This document shows, piece after piece, positions 19,942 to 28,942 of a stretch of 64,000 nt of DNA. Under the pieces are notes generated by a model that worked only from the letters and a program-made list of their open reading frames with translations, searched no databases and was not told the DNA's origin. How positions within the stretch are numbered: position 1 is the first letter of the stretch; each line of letters starts with the position of its first letter. A program made the translations under genes and the position numbers. Origin of the DNA: Roseateles sp. YR242 (lineage in GTDB: Bacteria; Pseudomonadota; Gammaproteobacteria; Burkholderiales; Burkholderiaceae_C); assembly GCF_900109745.1 (NCBI RefSeq), contig NZ_FOAV01000007.1, positions 62,001 through 126,000 on the forward strand. The letters run 5' to 3'.

Positions 19942-21570
19942 ATGATAGATCGTGGTCTTGGAGATGCTTTGAAGCGAGTGAATTCCAGCGTGCCCACTTC
20001 CCGGGGTGGTGCTTCTTCCGTCAGCCGTGGCCGGCGGTGCCTGGCGGCCCTGTTGAGCGTCACGCTGCTCAGCCAGAGCGTATGGGCGCAGGTGAACCTG
20101 CCGGCCCTCGGAGATTCCGTGTCCGCCGAGGTGAGCATCGGTGCGGAGAAGAAGCTGGGCGACCAGGTCATGCGCCAGATCCGCCCCGATCCCGATTTCA
20201 TCGACGACCCCCTGCTGCTCGAATATGTACAGGGCACCTTCAACCCGTTGGTGAAGGCGGCGCGCCGCCTCGGCAATATCAGTGACGACACCGCCGACCG
20301 CTTTGCGTGGGAAGTCTTCCTGGTGCGAGACAAGTCGGTCAACGCCTTCGCACTGCCCGGCGGTTATATCGGCGTGCACCTGGGCCTGATCGCCATGACC
20401 GGCGCGCGGGATGAACTGGCCTCAGTGCTGGGGCACGAGCTCTCGCACATCACGCAGCGCCACATTGCGCGCAGCATCATCGGGGATTCACGCAACTCCA
20501 TGCTGGCCACGGCCGGCATGATCCTGGGCATCCTGGCCGCCGCCCGCAGCCGCAGCACGGATGGCGTCCAGGCGGCGGTGCTGGGTAGCCAGGCGGCGGC
20601 TGCGCAGGCCTCGCTGAACTTCTCGCGGGACATGGAGCGGGAGGCCGACCGGGTCGGCTTCCAGGTCATGACGCAGGCCGGTTATGCGCCCGCCGGCATG
20701 GCCAGCATGTTCGAACGCATGGAGCAGGCCTATCACCTGATGGATTCCGGCGCATACCCTTACTTGCGCAGCCACCCATTGACCAGCGAGCGTATTGGCG
20801 AGGCCCGCGCCCGCCTGGGCACCAATGCCGAAACCAAGCTGGTGGGCACCACCGAACACGCGCTGATGGCGGCGCGTTCCAAGGTGCTGATGGACCAGCG
20901 CGCCGAAGCCTGGCGCCAGTTGCAGGGCCTGGATGCCGGTGCGCGCCAGGGGGCCCGCACGGACCAGTTGGCCGCGCGCTATACCAGCGCGCTGGCCTCC
21001 ATCAAGCTGCGGGACTTCTCCCGCGCCGAGGCCACGCTCAAGACCGCGGACGCCATCGCCGGCCTGCTGGGAGCGGACCCCGGCGCCCAGCGCATGATGG
21101 TCTTCCTCCACGCGGAGTTCGAGCTGGCCCGAGGCAAGCCCGCGGCGGGTTTTGCAGCGCTGGATGCCCTCAAGGGCGACCGTTCTCGTCCCATGCTGAT
21201 GTTGAAGGCGGAACTGGCCAAGGCGGACGACCGCCCCGAGATCAAGCGCGACGTGGTGGATTCGCTGCAAACCTACCTGAGCCTGAACAGCGCCGATTCC
21301 CTGGGTTGGCAGGAGATTGCGCCGCTGTGGCAGCAACTGAACCAGCCCCTGCGCTCGGTGCGCGCGCAAGGCGAAGCCCGCGCCGCACTGGGTGATATCA
21401 ACGGTGCCATCGACCGCATGCGCTCGGCGCTGAGGCAGTCGCGCAGCCGGGATTCGGACCAGATCGAAGCGTCGGTGATCGATGCCCGCCTGCGCAGCCT
21501 GCTGTATGAGCAACGCCAGATGCTGGCCGAGATGTACCCGCGGGGCGTGCCCGTCGGCGCCGAGCCCTGA
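19942..21570 (+). CDS. bepA: M48-family metalloprotease with TPR-like tail (BepA/YfgC-like)
   Basis: 542 residues. A signal peptide ([19 protein letters not shown], cleavage near residue 49) sends it to the periplasm. The zinc site HELSH is at 165-169 with the third ligand Glu in [10 protein letters not shown] near 232. The C-terminal 250 residues are Ala/Leu-rich helical repeats of TPR type ending at [11 protein letters not shown]. This layout matches BepA, the outer-membrane quality-control protease acting on LptD and BamA. The gene symbol is by architecture. Confidence 0.88.
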   Translation: MIDRGLGDALKRVNSSVPTSRGGASSVSRGRRCLAALLSVTLLSQSVWAQVNLPALGDSVSAEVSIGAEKKLGDQVMRQIRPDPDFIDDPLLLEYVQGTFNPLVKAARRLGNISDDTADRFAWEVFLVRDKSVNAFALPGGYIGVHLGLIAMTGARDELASVLGHELSHITQRHIARSIIGDSRNSMLATAGMILGILAAARSRSTDGVQAAVLGSQAAAAQASLNFSRDMEREADRVGFQVMTQAGYAPAGMASMFERMEQAYHLMDSGAYPYLRSHPLTSERIGEARARLGTNAETKLVGTTEHALMAARSKVLMDQRAEAWRQLQGLDAGARQGARTDQLAARYTSALASIKLRDFSRAEATLKTADAIAGLLGADPGAQRMMVFLHAEFELARGKPAAGFAALDALKGDRSRPMLMLKAELAKADDRPEIKRDVVDSLQTYLSLNSADSLGWQEIAPLWQQLNQPLRSVRAQGEARAALGDINGAIDRMRSALRQSRSRDSDQIEASVIDARLRSLLYEQRQMLAEMYPRGVPVGAEP

Positions 21571-21627
21571 GGCGACGGCACCAGCGGGAATCAAGCGGAG
21601 AATCAAGCGGGAATTCCTGGAATGCCC

Positions 21628-21662
21628 AAGGGCCTGGACGCCACAGCGCCAGGCCCTTTTTC
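21628..21662. terminator. Bidirectional terminator between convergent genes
   Basis: AAGGGCCTGG and CCAGGCCCTT enclose an 11-base loop and are followed by TTTT. It lies between the convergent protease and holin-like genes. Confidence 0.8.
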
Positions 21663-21688
21663 TGTCTGGCGTATGGCTGCGGCTGCGC

Positions 21689-22045
21689 TTACTCGGCGTC
21701 CGGGAACAGCCGCTCCATCACGACATCGATCGCCATGCCACACAGGCTGTAGATCAGCGAGCCGATCAGCGCCGCTGCAAAGCCGGCGACCGTGAACCCA
21801 TCCAGCACCGTGGCCGTGGCCCAGAACAGCAGGGCATTGATCACGAACAGGAACAGGCCCAGCGTCAGCAGCGTGACCGGCAGGGTCAGCAGCACCAGCA
21901 CTGGCCGCAGGATGGTGTTGAACAGCCCCAGCACCAGCGCCGCAATCAAAGCCGTGGTGAAGCTCTTCACCTGCACGCCGGGGTAGAGATGCGCCACCAG
22001 CAGCAGGGCGCCGGCCAGCAGCAACCAACGGATCAAGGTCTTCAT
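21689..22045 (-). CDS. Small four-helix membrane protein, phage-holin-like (superfamily IV)
   Basis: 118 residues with four hydrophobic segments covering most of the length (about 5-22, 30-50, 58-78, 85-110). The pattern LGLFNTILRPVLVLLTLPVT is typical of the 4-TMS holin-like family widespread in chromosomes. Nothing phage-like surrounds it, so lysis is unlikely and its function is unknown. It reads away from the riboswitch-controlled terC gene. Confidence 0.8.
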   Translation of the reverse strand: MKTLIRWLLLAGALLLVAHLYPGVQVKSFTTALIAALVLGLFNTILRPVLVLLTLPVTLLTLGLFLFVINALLFWATATVLDGFTVAGFAAALIGSLIYSLCGMAIDVVMERLFPDAE

Positions 22046-22122
22046 GCGCGCAGCATACCGGTAGCCGCAAGTAGAAAAAACCGAAGTTGCAACACTTGAT
22101 GCATATGCATAATCCGAATCTT

Positions 22123-22253
22123 CCGAAAGGGGAGTAGTAACGCGGCGCCCCGCCGCGGCAGTGGTTCGTCAATACGTTGTCCTCGGACAGCCGGACGCTG
22201 CACCTGGAACCTGGATCTCCGCATCCTTCCTCCAGCCTTGCAAGACCTTTCGG
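22123..22253 (+). ncRNA. yybP-ykoY (manganese) riboswitch upstream of terC
   Basis: The closing stem is perfect: CCGAAAGG (22123-22130) pairs with CCTTTCGG (22246-22253). The conserved motif GGGGAGTAG follows at 22129-22137 and the conserved 3' GCAAGACCTTT is at 22240-22250, with GC-rich stems between. These are signatures of the yybP-ykoY Mn2+ aptamer, which commonly controls TerC/Alx and MntP-type exporters. It begins 218 bases before the downstream start. Confidence 0.85.
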
Positions 22254-22340
22254 CCGTTAGGCGCCTGTCCTCATCTGGCAGGCGGTTGTCTCGGTAATGG
22301 CGCAACATCCGCGGTAGCGCCAGACTTGCAAGGGGTTTCC

Positions 22341-23321
22341 ATGAGCACGATCGTGCCAAGTTGGTTGTGGGCCGTCTTCGTCGGCATCGTGGTGCTGGCG
22401 CTCATTCTGGACTTTGTGGTGCTGCGCAAGCAGGGCGACCATGAGGTGTCCGTCAAGGAAGCGATCAATTGGTCCGCCGTCTGGGTGGCGCTCAGCCTGG
22501 CCTTCGCCGGCCTGCTCTGGTGGTCCGTCCGTGATGGCACGGGCAGCGTGGAGCTGGCCAACACCAAGGCCCTGGAGTTCATCACCGGCTATCTGATCGA
22601 GAAGTCGCTGGCGGTGGACAACATCTTTGTCTTCCTGATGATCTTCACCTACTTCGCGGTGCCCAGCGCCTACCAGAAGCGGGTGCTGATGCTGGGCATC
22701 ATCGGCGCCATTGTGCTGCGCACGGTGATGATCCTGGTGGGCGGCTGGCTCATCGCACAGTTCCACTGGGTGCTTTATCTCTTCGGGGCCTTCCTGCTGA
22801 TCACCGGCATCAAGATGTGGTGGGCCGCTGGCCAGGAGCCGGATCTGGAAAGCAACCCGGCCTTGAAGCTGCTGCGCAAGGTGCTGCCGGTGAGCCAGAA
22901 GTTCGACGGCGAAAAGTTCTTCACCATCGAAAACGGCAAACGCCTGGCAACGCCCATGCTGCTGGTCATTGCGCTGGTGGGCATGACGGACGTGATCTTC
23001 GCGGTGGACTCCATCCCCGCCATCTTTGCCATCACGGCCGACCCCTTCATCGTGCTGAGCTCCAACATCTTCGCCATCCTCGGCCTGCGCGCCATGTACT
23101 TCCTGCTGGCGGCCATGGCGTCCAAGTTCCATCTGCTGAGCTACGGCCTGGCGGTGGTGCTGGTGTTCATCGGCAGCAAGATGATGTTGATCGATGTGAT
23201 CAAGATTCCGGTGCTGTTCTCGCTGGGAGTGGTGGTGGGCATCCTGGCCTTCACCATGTGGCTGAGCTTGCGTACCGCCCCTAAGTTGCCCGCGCAGCAC
23301 GAGCCGCAGCAACTGACCTGA
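22341..23321 (+). CDS. alx: TerC/Alx-family membrane protein (probable Mn2+ exporter)
   Basis: 326 residues with about nine membrane helices. The paired acidic TerC signatures are present: YLIEKSLAVDNIFVFLMIF and TDVIFAVDSIPAIFAIT. The start is ATG 22341, preceded by AAGGGG; longer frames would run into the riboswitch. Alx in E. coli responds to alkaline pH and Mn and is controlled by the same riboswitch class, so the symbol is by analogy. A terminator follows at 23339. Confidence 0.9.
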   Translation: MSTIVPSWLWAVFVGIVVLALILDFVVLRKQGDHEVSVKEAINWSAVWVALSLAFAGLLWWSVRDGTGSVELANTKALEFITGYLIEKSLAVDNIFVFLMIFTYFAVPSAYQKRVLMLGIIGAIVLRTVMILVGGWLIAQFHWVLYLFGAFLLITGIKMWWAAGQEPDLESNPALKLLRKVLPVSQKFDGEKFFTIENGKRLATPMLLVIALVGMTDVIFAVDSIPAIFAITADPFIVLSSNIFAILGLRAMYFLLAAMASKFHLLSYGLAVVLVFIGSKMMLIDVIKIPVLFSLGVVVGILAFTMWLSLRTAPKLPAQHEPQQLT

Positions 23322-23338
23322 TCTACGCGCTTTCCGCC

Positions 23339-23365
23339 ACGGGCACCTTACCGGTGCCCGTTTTC
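23339..23365 (+). terminator. Rho-independent terminator after terC
   Basis: ACGGGCACC-ttacc-GGTGCCCGT with a TTT tail. It closes the riboswitch-terC unit and isolates it from the siderophore operon. Confidence 0.85.
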
Positions 23366-23449
23366 GTTTTTCCGACGTGCAAGTTCAGTTTTCGTGGTGT
23401 GGTCACCACGTATCTATGTCATTCATGACATGAAGTCTTTGACATGGCC

Positions 23450-23469
23450 AAATGAGAATGACTAGCATC
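23450..23469 (+). promoter_or_regulatory. Candidate Fur box before the siderophore receptor
   Basis: aaatgagaatgactagcatc shares the GAGAATGA core with proteobacterial Fur boxes but has an imperfect right half. It lies 176 bases upstream of the receptor start in a gap (23322-23644) that otherwise holds only the terC terminator. Iron repression is expected for such an operon. Confidence 0.45.
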
Positions 23470-23644
23470 TAGCCCTTCGGTTCCGGCGACGGAATCTGAA
23501 CGAGTTGCCGCCAGCCAGTCGTGAACACGGGGAGGGGCCTTGCATCAGGTGCGCCACAGAGCGCCGCCGGCAAGGCCGATTTGCACGTAGCCAGCAGAGC
23601 CGATTCGATCCATTTCTACAAGAAACTTCGGAGCTCTCTTCCCC

Positions 23645-25900
23645 ATGGCTACGTACATCAAGAGCCGCAAGCACGCGGTGGCCCCCCTCGCTGCGCTCGC
23701 CGCGTCCTTCGCCCTGCCGCTGGCCGCGCAGGCAGACCCCGCCGCAGCACCGGCCGCGGCCGACACCGCACCCTCCGCCAGCAGCAGCACCTTCCTGCCC
23801 ACGGTGAAGGTGGACGGTACCGCCACCTCCGACTACAAGGTCGACAAGAGCGCTTCCTCCAAGCTGACCCAGCCGCTGCTGGAAACGCCCAAGACCATCC
23901 AGGTGATCCGCAAGGAAGTGCTCCGTGAGCAGGGGGCGGTCTCCCTGGTGGAAGCCCTGCAGAACACCCCGGGCATCACGATGCAGTTGGGGGAGAACGG
24001 CAACACGTCCGCCGGCGACACCTTCCGGATGCGTGGTTTCTCCGCCAGTACGTCCACCTTCGTGGACGGTATCCGCGACCTGGGCGCTGTGACGCGCGAC
24101 ATCTTCAACACCGATCAGATCGAAGTGGTGAAGGGCCCCGCCGGGGCCGACACCGGCCGTGCTGCCAGCGCCGGCTACATCAACCTGATCACCAAGCTGC
24201 CGCAGGCCGACACCTTCATCGAAGGCACCGCCACCATCGGCGATGCCGATCGCAAGCGCGCCTCCGTTGACGTCAATCAGAAGCTGGGCGAGAACACCGC
24301 CGTCCGGCTGAACGGTGTGTGGCAGGACTTCGGCGTGCCGGGCCGCGACCAGGTCAAGAAGAAGACCTATGGCTTTGCACCCTCCGTGGCCTTTGGCCTG
24401 GGAACGCCCACCCGTTTCTATGTCTATTCGCAGCACGTGCGGCAGAACAACCTGCCCGACGGTGGCATTCCTTCGATCGGCTGGCCTGGCTACACGCTGG
24501 GCGCCACGTATACCGGTGCCGCGCGTGAAGCGCTGCTGGCCGCGCCCAAGGTGGACACCAGCAACTTCTACGGCAGCGTCCATGACTATGAGGACGTGAA
24601 GGCCGACATGGTCACCACCAAGCTGGAAATGGACCTGGGCAATGGCACCACCGTGCGCAATATCGCCCGTTATGGCCGCACCTTCATGGACCGCATGGTC
24701 ACCGGTGTCAACACCATCACAGCGGTCACGCCTGCGGACCCCAGCACCTGGACCGTCAGCCGCTCGCGTCAGCGTGTCAATCAGACCAACGAGATCCTGA
24801 CCAACCAGACCAGCCTGACCACCAGCTTCGCCACAGCCGGTGTCAAGCATGACTTGGCCACCGGGATCGAGCTGACCTACGAAAGCCAGGACAACCGCGC
24901 CTTCACGGCGACTGCCGCCGACCCGGCCAACCTCTACAACCCCAACCCCAATGTGCAACTGGGCGGCTCGGTCCGCAATACCGCTAGCGACACGTCCGGC
25001 AGCACCACCACCGAGGCCATCTACGCGCTCGACACGCTGGCACTGACCGAGGCGCTGAAGCTGACCCTGGGCCTGCGCAGCGACCACTACACCGCCAAGT
25101 ACGCCACTGCGACCGCTGCCTTCAACACGTCCAAGTGGGTGACCAGCTGGAACACGGCGTTGCTGTACAAGCTGGCCGACAACGGTACCGTCTATGTGGC
25201 CGCTGCGAACTCGATCACCCCGCCCGGAGGCACCAACTTCCAGCTGGCGGCGACCGGCCAGCAATCCACCGCCGCCGACCCGCAGGAAACCCAGAACTAC
25301 GAGTTGGGCACCAAGTGGGACCTGTTGAACAAGCGGCTGAACCTGACGGCGGCGCTCTACCGCAGCGACAACGACGGCCAGGTCAGCGTGGACTCCGTGA
25401 CCGGCGTTGCCACGCAAGGCGGCAAGACCCGCGTGCAGGGCATTGAACTGGCCGCCGTGGGCCAACTGACCAACTTCTGGCAGGTCACGGCCGGTGTCCA
25501 GACCATGAACACCAAGCAGATCAACCAGCGTTCCGCGAATGCCACCACTGGTGTGCAGACGCAGACGGATGGCGTGCAGTGGTCGCCGAAGTGGTCCGCC
25601 ACCTTGTGGACCTCCTATCAGTGGGGTGACATCACCGTGGGTGGCGGTGTCAGCCACACCGCCGAACAAAAGCGGGTGGTCACGGTGGCCGCGCCTGCCA
25701 GCACCGGCCTGGCAACGCTGCCGGCCTATACGGTCGCCAACGCCATGGCCGCCTACCGCGTCAACAAGAATGTCAGCCTGCAGCTGAACGTCACCAACCT
25801 GTTCGACAAGGAATACATGTCTTCGTTGAACAATGGTGGCAGCCGCCTGACCCTGGGCGCTCCTCGTGCCGTGAGCCTCTCCGCCAACATCGGTTTCTGA
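23645..25900 (+). CDS. TonB-dependent siderophore receptor (catecholate, Fiu-like)
   Basis: 751 residues. The signal peptide (RKHAVAPLAALAASFALPLAAQA) is followed by a TonB-box region and a plug domain: LETPKTIQVIRKEVL, LVEALQNTPGITM, RMRGFSAST, DQIEVVKGPAGADTG. A 22-strand barrel ends in Phe (LSANIGF). Receptors followed by a PiuC/YbiX-type hydroxylase are typical of Fiu/PiuA uptake of catecholate siderophores. It leads a seven-gene run on the same strand. Confidence 0.93.
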   Translation: MATYIKSRKHAVAPLAALAASFALPLAAQADPAAAPAAADTAPSASSSTFLPTVKVDGTATSDYKVDKSASSKLTQPLLETPKTIQVIRKEVLREQGAVSLVEALQNTPGITMQLGENGNTSAGDTFRMRGFSASTSTFVDGIRDLGAVTRDIFNTDQIEVVKGPAGADTGRAASAGYINLITKLPQADTFIEGTATIGDADRKRASVDVNQKLGENTAVRLNGVWQDFGVPGRDQVKKKTYGFAPSVAFGLGTPTRFYVYSQHVRQNNLPDGGIPSIGWPGYTLGATYTGAAREALLAAPKVDTSNFYGSVHDYEDVKADMVTTKLEMDLGNGTTVRNIARYGRTFMDRMVTGVNTITAVTPADPSTWTVSRSRQRVNQTNEILTNQTSLTTSFATAGVKHDLATGIELTYESQDNRAFTATAADPANLYNPNPNVQLGGSVRNTASDTSGSTTTEAIYALDTLALTEALKLTLGLRSDHYTAKYATATAAFNTSKWVTSWNTALLYKLADNGTVYVAAANSITPPGGTNFQLAATGQQSTAADPQETQNYELGTKWDLLNKRLNLTAALYRSDNDGQVSVDSVTGVATQGGKTRVQGIELAAVGQLTNFWQVTAGVQTMNTKQINQRSANATTGVQTQTDGVQWSPKWSATLWTSYQWGDITVGGGVSHTAEQKRVVTVAAPASTGLATLPAYTVANAMAAYRVNKNVSLQLNVTNLFDKEYMSSLNNGGSRLTLGAPRAVSLSANIGF

Positions 25901-25996
25901 GCTTCATGGTGTAGGGTTTGCAGGCCTGCCCCCGCCAGCAGTCATGGCGGGGGCAGGCCTTTGTGCCATTGCAGCTGCCGATATTTCGAGAACCAC

Positions 25997-26677
25997 ATGC
26001 TTCTTCACATCCCTGAAGTGCTCAGCAAGGAGGACGTCCGCGAGATGCGCCGCCTGCTCGATGCCGCCGACTGGACCGACGGTCGGGCCACCGTGGGTGA
26101 ACAGGGGGCCAAGGTCAAGCAGAACCGGCAGATGCCGGCGGACCACCCGGTGGCCAAACAGATCGCGGAACACATCCAGCAGGTGCTGAAGCGACACCCG
26201 CTGTTCATCTCCGCCGCCTTGCCGCTGCGCACGCTGGAGCCGCTGTTCAACCGCTATGAAGGGGGCGAGCACTACGGCTTCCATGTGGACGGTGCCATCA
26301 TGCGCCAGCAGGGCTCGTCGCAGCCGCTGCGCAGCGATGTCTCCACCACGCTCTTCCTGTGCGAGCCGGAGGAATACGAAGGCGGCGAGCTGGAGGTGGT
26401 GGACACCTACGGCACGCACGAAGTGAAACTGCCGGCCGGCGACATGATCGTCTACGCCAGCACCAGCCTGCACCGCGTCATGCCGGTCACCCGTGGCGTA
26501 CGTGTCTGCGCTTTCTTCTGGACGCAGAGCATGATCCGCCAGGACTGGCAGCGCCACATGATGTTCGAGTTGGACCAGACCATTCAGCGCCTGCGGGCCA
26601 CGCTGGGCGACAACGCCGAGACCACCACGCTGACCGGCCACTATCACAACCTGCTGCGGCTCTGGGCCGACACCTGA
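25997..26677 (+). CDS. Fe(II)/2-oxoglutarate-dependent hydroxylase, PiuC/YbiX family
   Basis: 226 residues. Iron ligands are in YGFHVDGA (His, Asp) and [20 protein letters not shown] (distal His, plus Arg for 2-oxoglutarate). Family members sit beside Fiu/PiuA receptors; their substrate is not established but is presumed siderophore-linked. The start ATGCTTCTTCAC is chosen at the conserved [10 protein letters not shown]. The stop overlaps the next gene's ATG (ATGA-type junction), so translation is coupled to the PepSY protein. Confidence 0.93.
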   Translation: MLLHIPEVLSKEDVREMRRLLDAADWTDGRATVGEQGAKVKQNRQMPADHPVAKQIAEHIQQVLKRHPLFISAALPLRTLEPLFNRYEGGEHYGFHVDGAIMRQQGSSQPLRSDVSTTLFLCEPEEYEGGELEVVDTYGTHEVKLPAGDMIVYASTSLHRVMPVTRGVRVCAFFWTQSMIRQDWQRHMMFELDQTIQRLRATLGDNAETTTLTGHYHNLLRLWADT

Positions 26678-27384
26678 TGTCCCAAGAGACCCCTTCCACG
26701 CCAGCCGCCGCCACCGCAACCCCTGCCGTCACCAAGGGCCCCGCAGCCCGCGCGGCCTGGCTCAAGACCCTGCATCAATGGCACTGGATCAGCTCCGCGC
26801 TGTGCCTGATCGGCATGTTGCTGTTTGCTGCCACCGGCATCACGCTCAACCACGCAGCCAGCATCGAGTCCAAGCCCACGGTGGTGAACCGCCAGGCGCA
26901 GGTGCCGGACACGCTGATGGCGGCTGTTCGCCCTGACGAGGGGAATGACCAGCACGGCAAGGCGGACGCGAGGAGCAAGGACCAGAAGGTCGCCCTGCCC
27001 ACGCCGCTGCGCGACTGGCTCAGCCAGGCCCTGGGCCGCGCCGTGGACGACCGCGAGGCCGAATGGTCCCGCGAGGAGATCTATCTCTCCATGCCGCGCC
27101 CCGGTGGTGACGCCTGGGTGCGCATCGACCGCGCCACCGGCGAGGTGGAGTTCGAGGACACCGACCGTGGCTGGATCTCGTATTTCAACGACCTGCACAA
27201 AGGGCGCCATGCCGGCGTGGCCTGGAGCTGGTTCATCGACATCTTTGCCGTGGCCTGCCTGTTGTTCTCCATCACCGGGCTGCTGATCCTCAAATTCCAT
27301 GCGGTCAGCCGGCCCAGCACCTGGCCGATCGTCGGGCTGGGTTTCCTCATTCCAGCCTTGCTGGCCCTGCTGCTGATGCACTGA
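26677..27384 (+). CDS. PepSY-associated membrane protein (FoxB/FpvG-like electron-transfer component)
   Basis: 235 residues with three membrane helices (about 35-58, 180-205, 210-233) and one periplasmic domain. His residues at helix ends (LHQWHWISS, GITLNHAAS, DLHKGRHAGVAW) are placed to bind heme or a quinone, as in PepSY_TM reductases. It probably carries electrons across the membrane from the flavoreductase encoded last in the operon. It is shorter than the classical four-helix siderophore reductases. It overlaps the hydroxylase gene by one base. Confidence 0.82.
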   Translation: MSQETPSTPAAATATPAVTKGPAARAAWLKTLHQWHWISSALCLIGMLLFAATGITLNHAASIESKPTVVNRQAQVPDTLMAAVRPDEGNDQHGKADARSKDQKVALPTPLRDWLSQALGRAVDDREAEWSREEIYLSMPRPGGDAWVRIDRATGEVEFEDTDRGWISYFNDLHKGRHAGVAWSWFIDIFAVACLLFSITGLLILKFHAVSRPSTWPIVGLGFLIPALLALLLMH

Positions 27385-27515
27385 GGCCCAACCCGGTATC
27401 CACGCGATGCTGGTGTCCACACACAAGACAGCAACACAACAAAACGACAAACCCACTTCCCGCCGAGCCATCGCCAGGCCTCTTCCCTCCGATTCACGCA
27501 TCACGAACGAAGACC

Positions 27516-28052
27516 ATGAACAGCTCCACCAGTCGCTCCCTCATTGCGCTCGGCGCGCTCGGCACCCTGGCCGCCGGCTCCTCGGCCTGGGCCGCCACCG
27601 TCCAGCTCAAGCTGGAACTGCCGCGCCTGAACGTCGCGGAATATCACCGTCCCTATGTTGCCGTGTGGGTGGAAAAGGCCGGCGAGTCCGGCCCTGCCGT
27701 GGCACAACTGGCCATTTGGTACGACATCAAGAAGCAAAACAATGCCGGCACCAAGTGGCTGCGCGACATGCGCCAGTGGTGGCGCCAGGGCGGCCGCAAC
27801 CTGACGGTGCCGGCCGACGGTATCAGCGGCGCCACGCGTGCGCCCGGCGAGCAGGTCCTCAACCTGGACAACCACCCCAGCCTGGCCAGCCTGCCGGCGG
27901 GCAAGTACGAGATCGTCGTGGAGTCCGGCCGTGAAGCCGGTGGGCGTGAGGTGCAACGCGTGCCGCTGACCTGGCCGATCAAGTCGGAGCAGAAGGCCAC
28001 GGTGCAAGGCGAGCATGAGCTCGGTGCGATTGAACTGACCGCCAAGCCCTGA
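27516..28052 (+). CDS. DUF2271 exported protein with a flavinylation motif
   Basis: 178 residues with a signal peptide (about 1-27, ending SAWAA). The domain matches DUF2271. Residues 101-107 are DGISGAT, fitting D-x-x-S-G-A-T, the sequence that ApbE modifies by linking FMN to the Thr (here T107) in NqrC and RnfG. An ApbE gene lies two genes downstream. I infer that this is a periplasmic covalent flavoprotein taking electrons from the PepSY partner. It precedes the DUF4198 gene by 20 bases. Confidence 0.85.
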   Translation: MNSSTSRSLIALGALGTLAAGSSAWAATVQLKLELPRLNVAEYHRPYVAVWVEKAGESGPAVAQLAIWYDIKKQNNAGTKWLRDMRQWWRQGGRNLTVPADGISGATRAPGEQVLNLDNHPSLASLPAGKYEIVVESGREAGGREVQRVPLTWPIKSEQKATVQGEHELGAIELTAKP

Positions 28053-28072
28053 GCCTGAAAGAGGAACAAGCC

Positions 28073-28933
28073 ATGAACCAGACCATTGCATCCCCTGCCA
28101 TTGCTTCCAGGCTCATCGTGCGCCTGGCCCCGCTGGCCCTGGCCGCCGCCACGCTGCTGCCGCTGTCCGCCAGCGCCCACATGCTCTGGCTGCTGCCCAA
28201 CAGCGCCAACGTCACCAGCCGTGATGGTGTGGTGTCCGTGGATGCGGCCGTTTCCGAGGACCTGTTCAACTTCGAACGTGGCCTCAAGCTGGAGACGCTG
28301 CGCATCACCGGCCCCAACGGTCAGAGCCTGGAAGCGGAGAACCGCAGCACGGCCCGCCACCGCGAGAGTTTCGACGTGAAGCTGCCGGAAGACGGCACCT
28401 ATCGCATCAGCAATCTGAGCCAGTCGCTGATGGGCAGCTATAAGCAGGGCACCGAGACCAAGCGTTTTCGCAGCACGCCGGCCACCCTGGCCAAGGACGT
28501 GCCGGCGGATGCGGAGATCACCTCACTGACGCTGATGACCAATCGCCAACAGACCTTTGTCAGCAAGGAAGAGCCGGGCAAGGTGCAGTTCGCGCCGGAA
28601 GGTCAGGGCCTGGAGCTGCTGCCCTTGGGCCAGGCGACTGACTTGAGCCATGGGGACACGACGAAGTTCCGCCTGGTGCTGGATGGCAAGCCGGCTGCCG
28701 ATGTGGCGGTGAAGGTGCTGCGTGAGGGCAACCGCTACCGCTACAAGCTGGGGGAGGTGAGCCTGAAGACGGACGCGCAAGGCGAGTTCACGGTGGCGTG
28801 GAGCGAACCCGGTCGCTACTGGATCGGGGCCAATGCGGGTGCCCGGGGTGGTCCCGGTGCCGCCGGTGGCACCCGGGAAGCGCCGCTGCAGCGTGCCAGC
28901 GTCAGCGCCACCTTTGAAGTGCTGCCCAAGTAA
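28073..28933 (+). CDS. DUF4198 exported protein
   Basis: 286 residues. A signal peptide ends near AHMLWLLPNSANV, the typical first strand of DUF4198 after cleavage, leaving His at or near the new N-terminus as in several metal-binding proteins. The rest is a beta-rich pair of Ig-like domains (TDAQGEFTVAWSEPGRYWI). DUF4198 proteins often accompany metal transport genes. Its exact role is unknown; it may bind metal or the siderophore in the periplasm. The gene sits between DUF2271 and apbE with short spacers. Confidence 0.8.
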   Translation: MNQTIASPAIASRLIVRLAPLALAAATLLPLSASAHMLWLLPNSANVTSRDGVVSVDAAVSEDLFNFERGLKLETLRITGPNGQSLEAENRSTARHRESFDVKLPEDGTYRISNLSQSLMGSYKQGTETKRFRSTPATLAKDVPADAEITSLTLMTNRQQTFVSKEEPGKVQFAPEGQGLELLPLGQATDLSHGDTTKFRLVLDGKPAADVAVKVLREGNRYRYKLGEVSLKTDAQGEFTVAWSEPGRYWIGANAGARGGPGAAGGTREAPLQRASVSATFEVLPK

Positions 28934-28942
28934 GGGCCTGGC

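Noticed and set aside
21689-22045. Holin-like gene as a sign of a prophage
   Set aside because: No other phage gene is nearby and four-helix proteins of this type are common in bacterial chromosomes.
22161-22340. Upstream extension of the second TerC gene by 60 codons
   Set aside because: It would overlap the riboswitch and has no ribosome site; ATG 22341 has AAGGGG upstream and a normal membrane-helix start.
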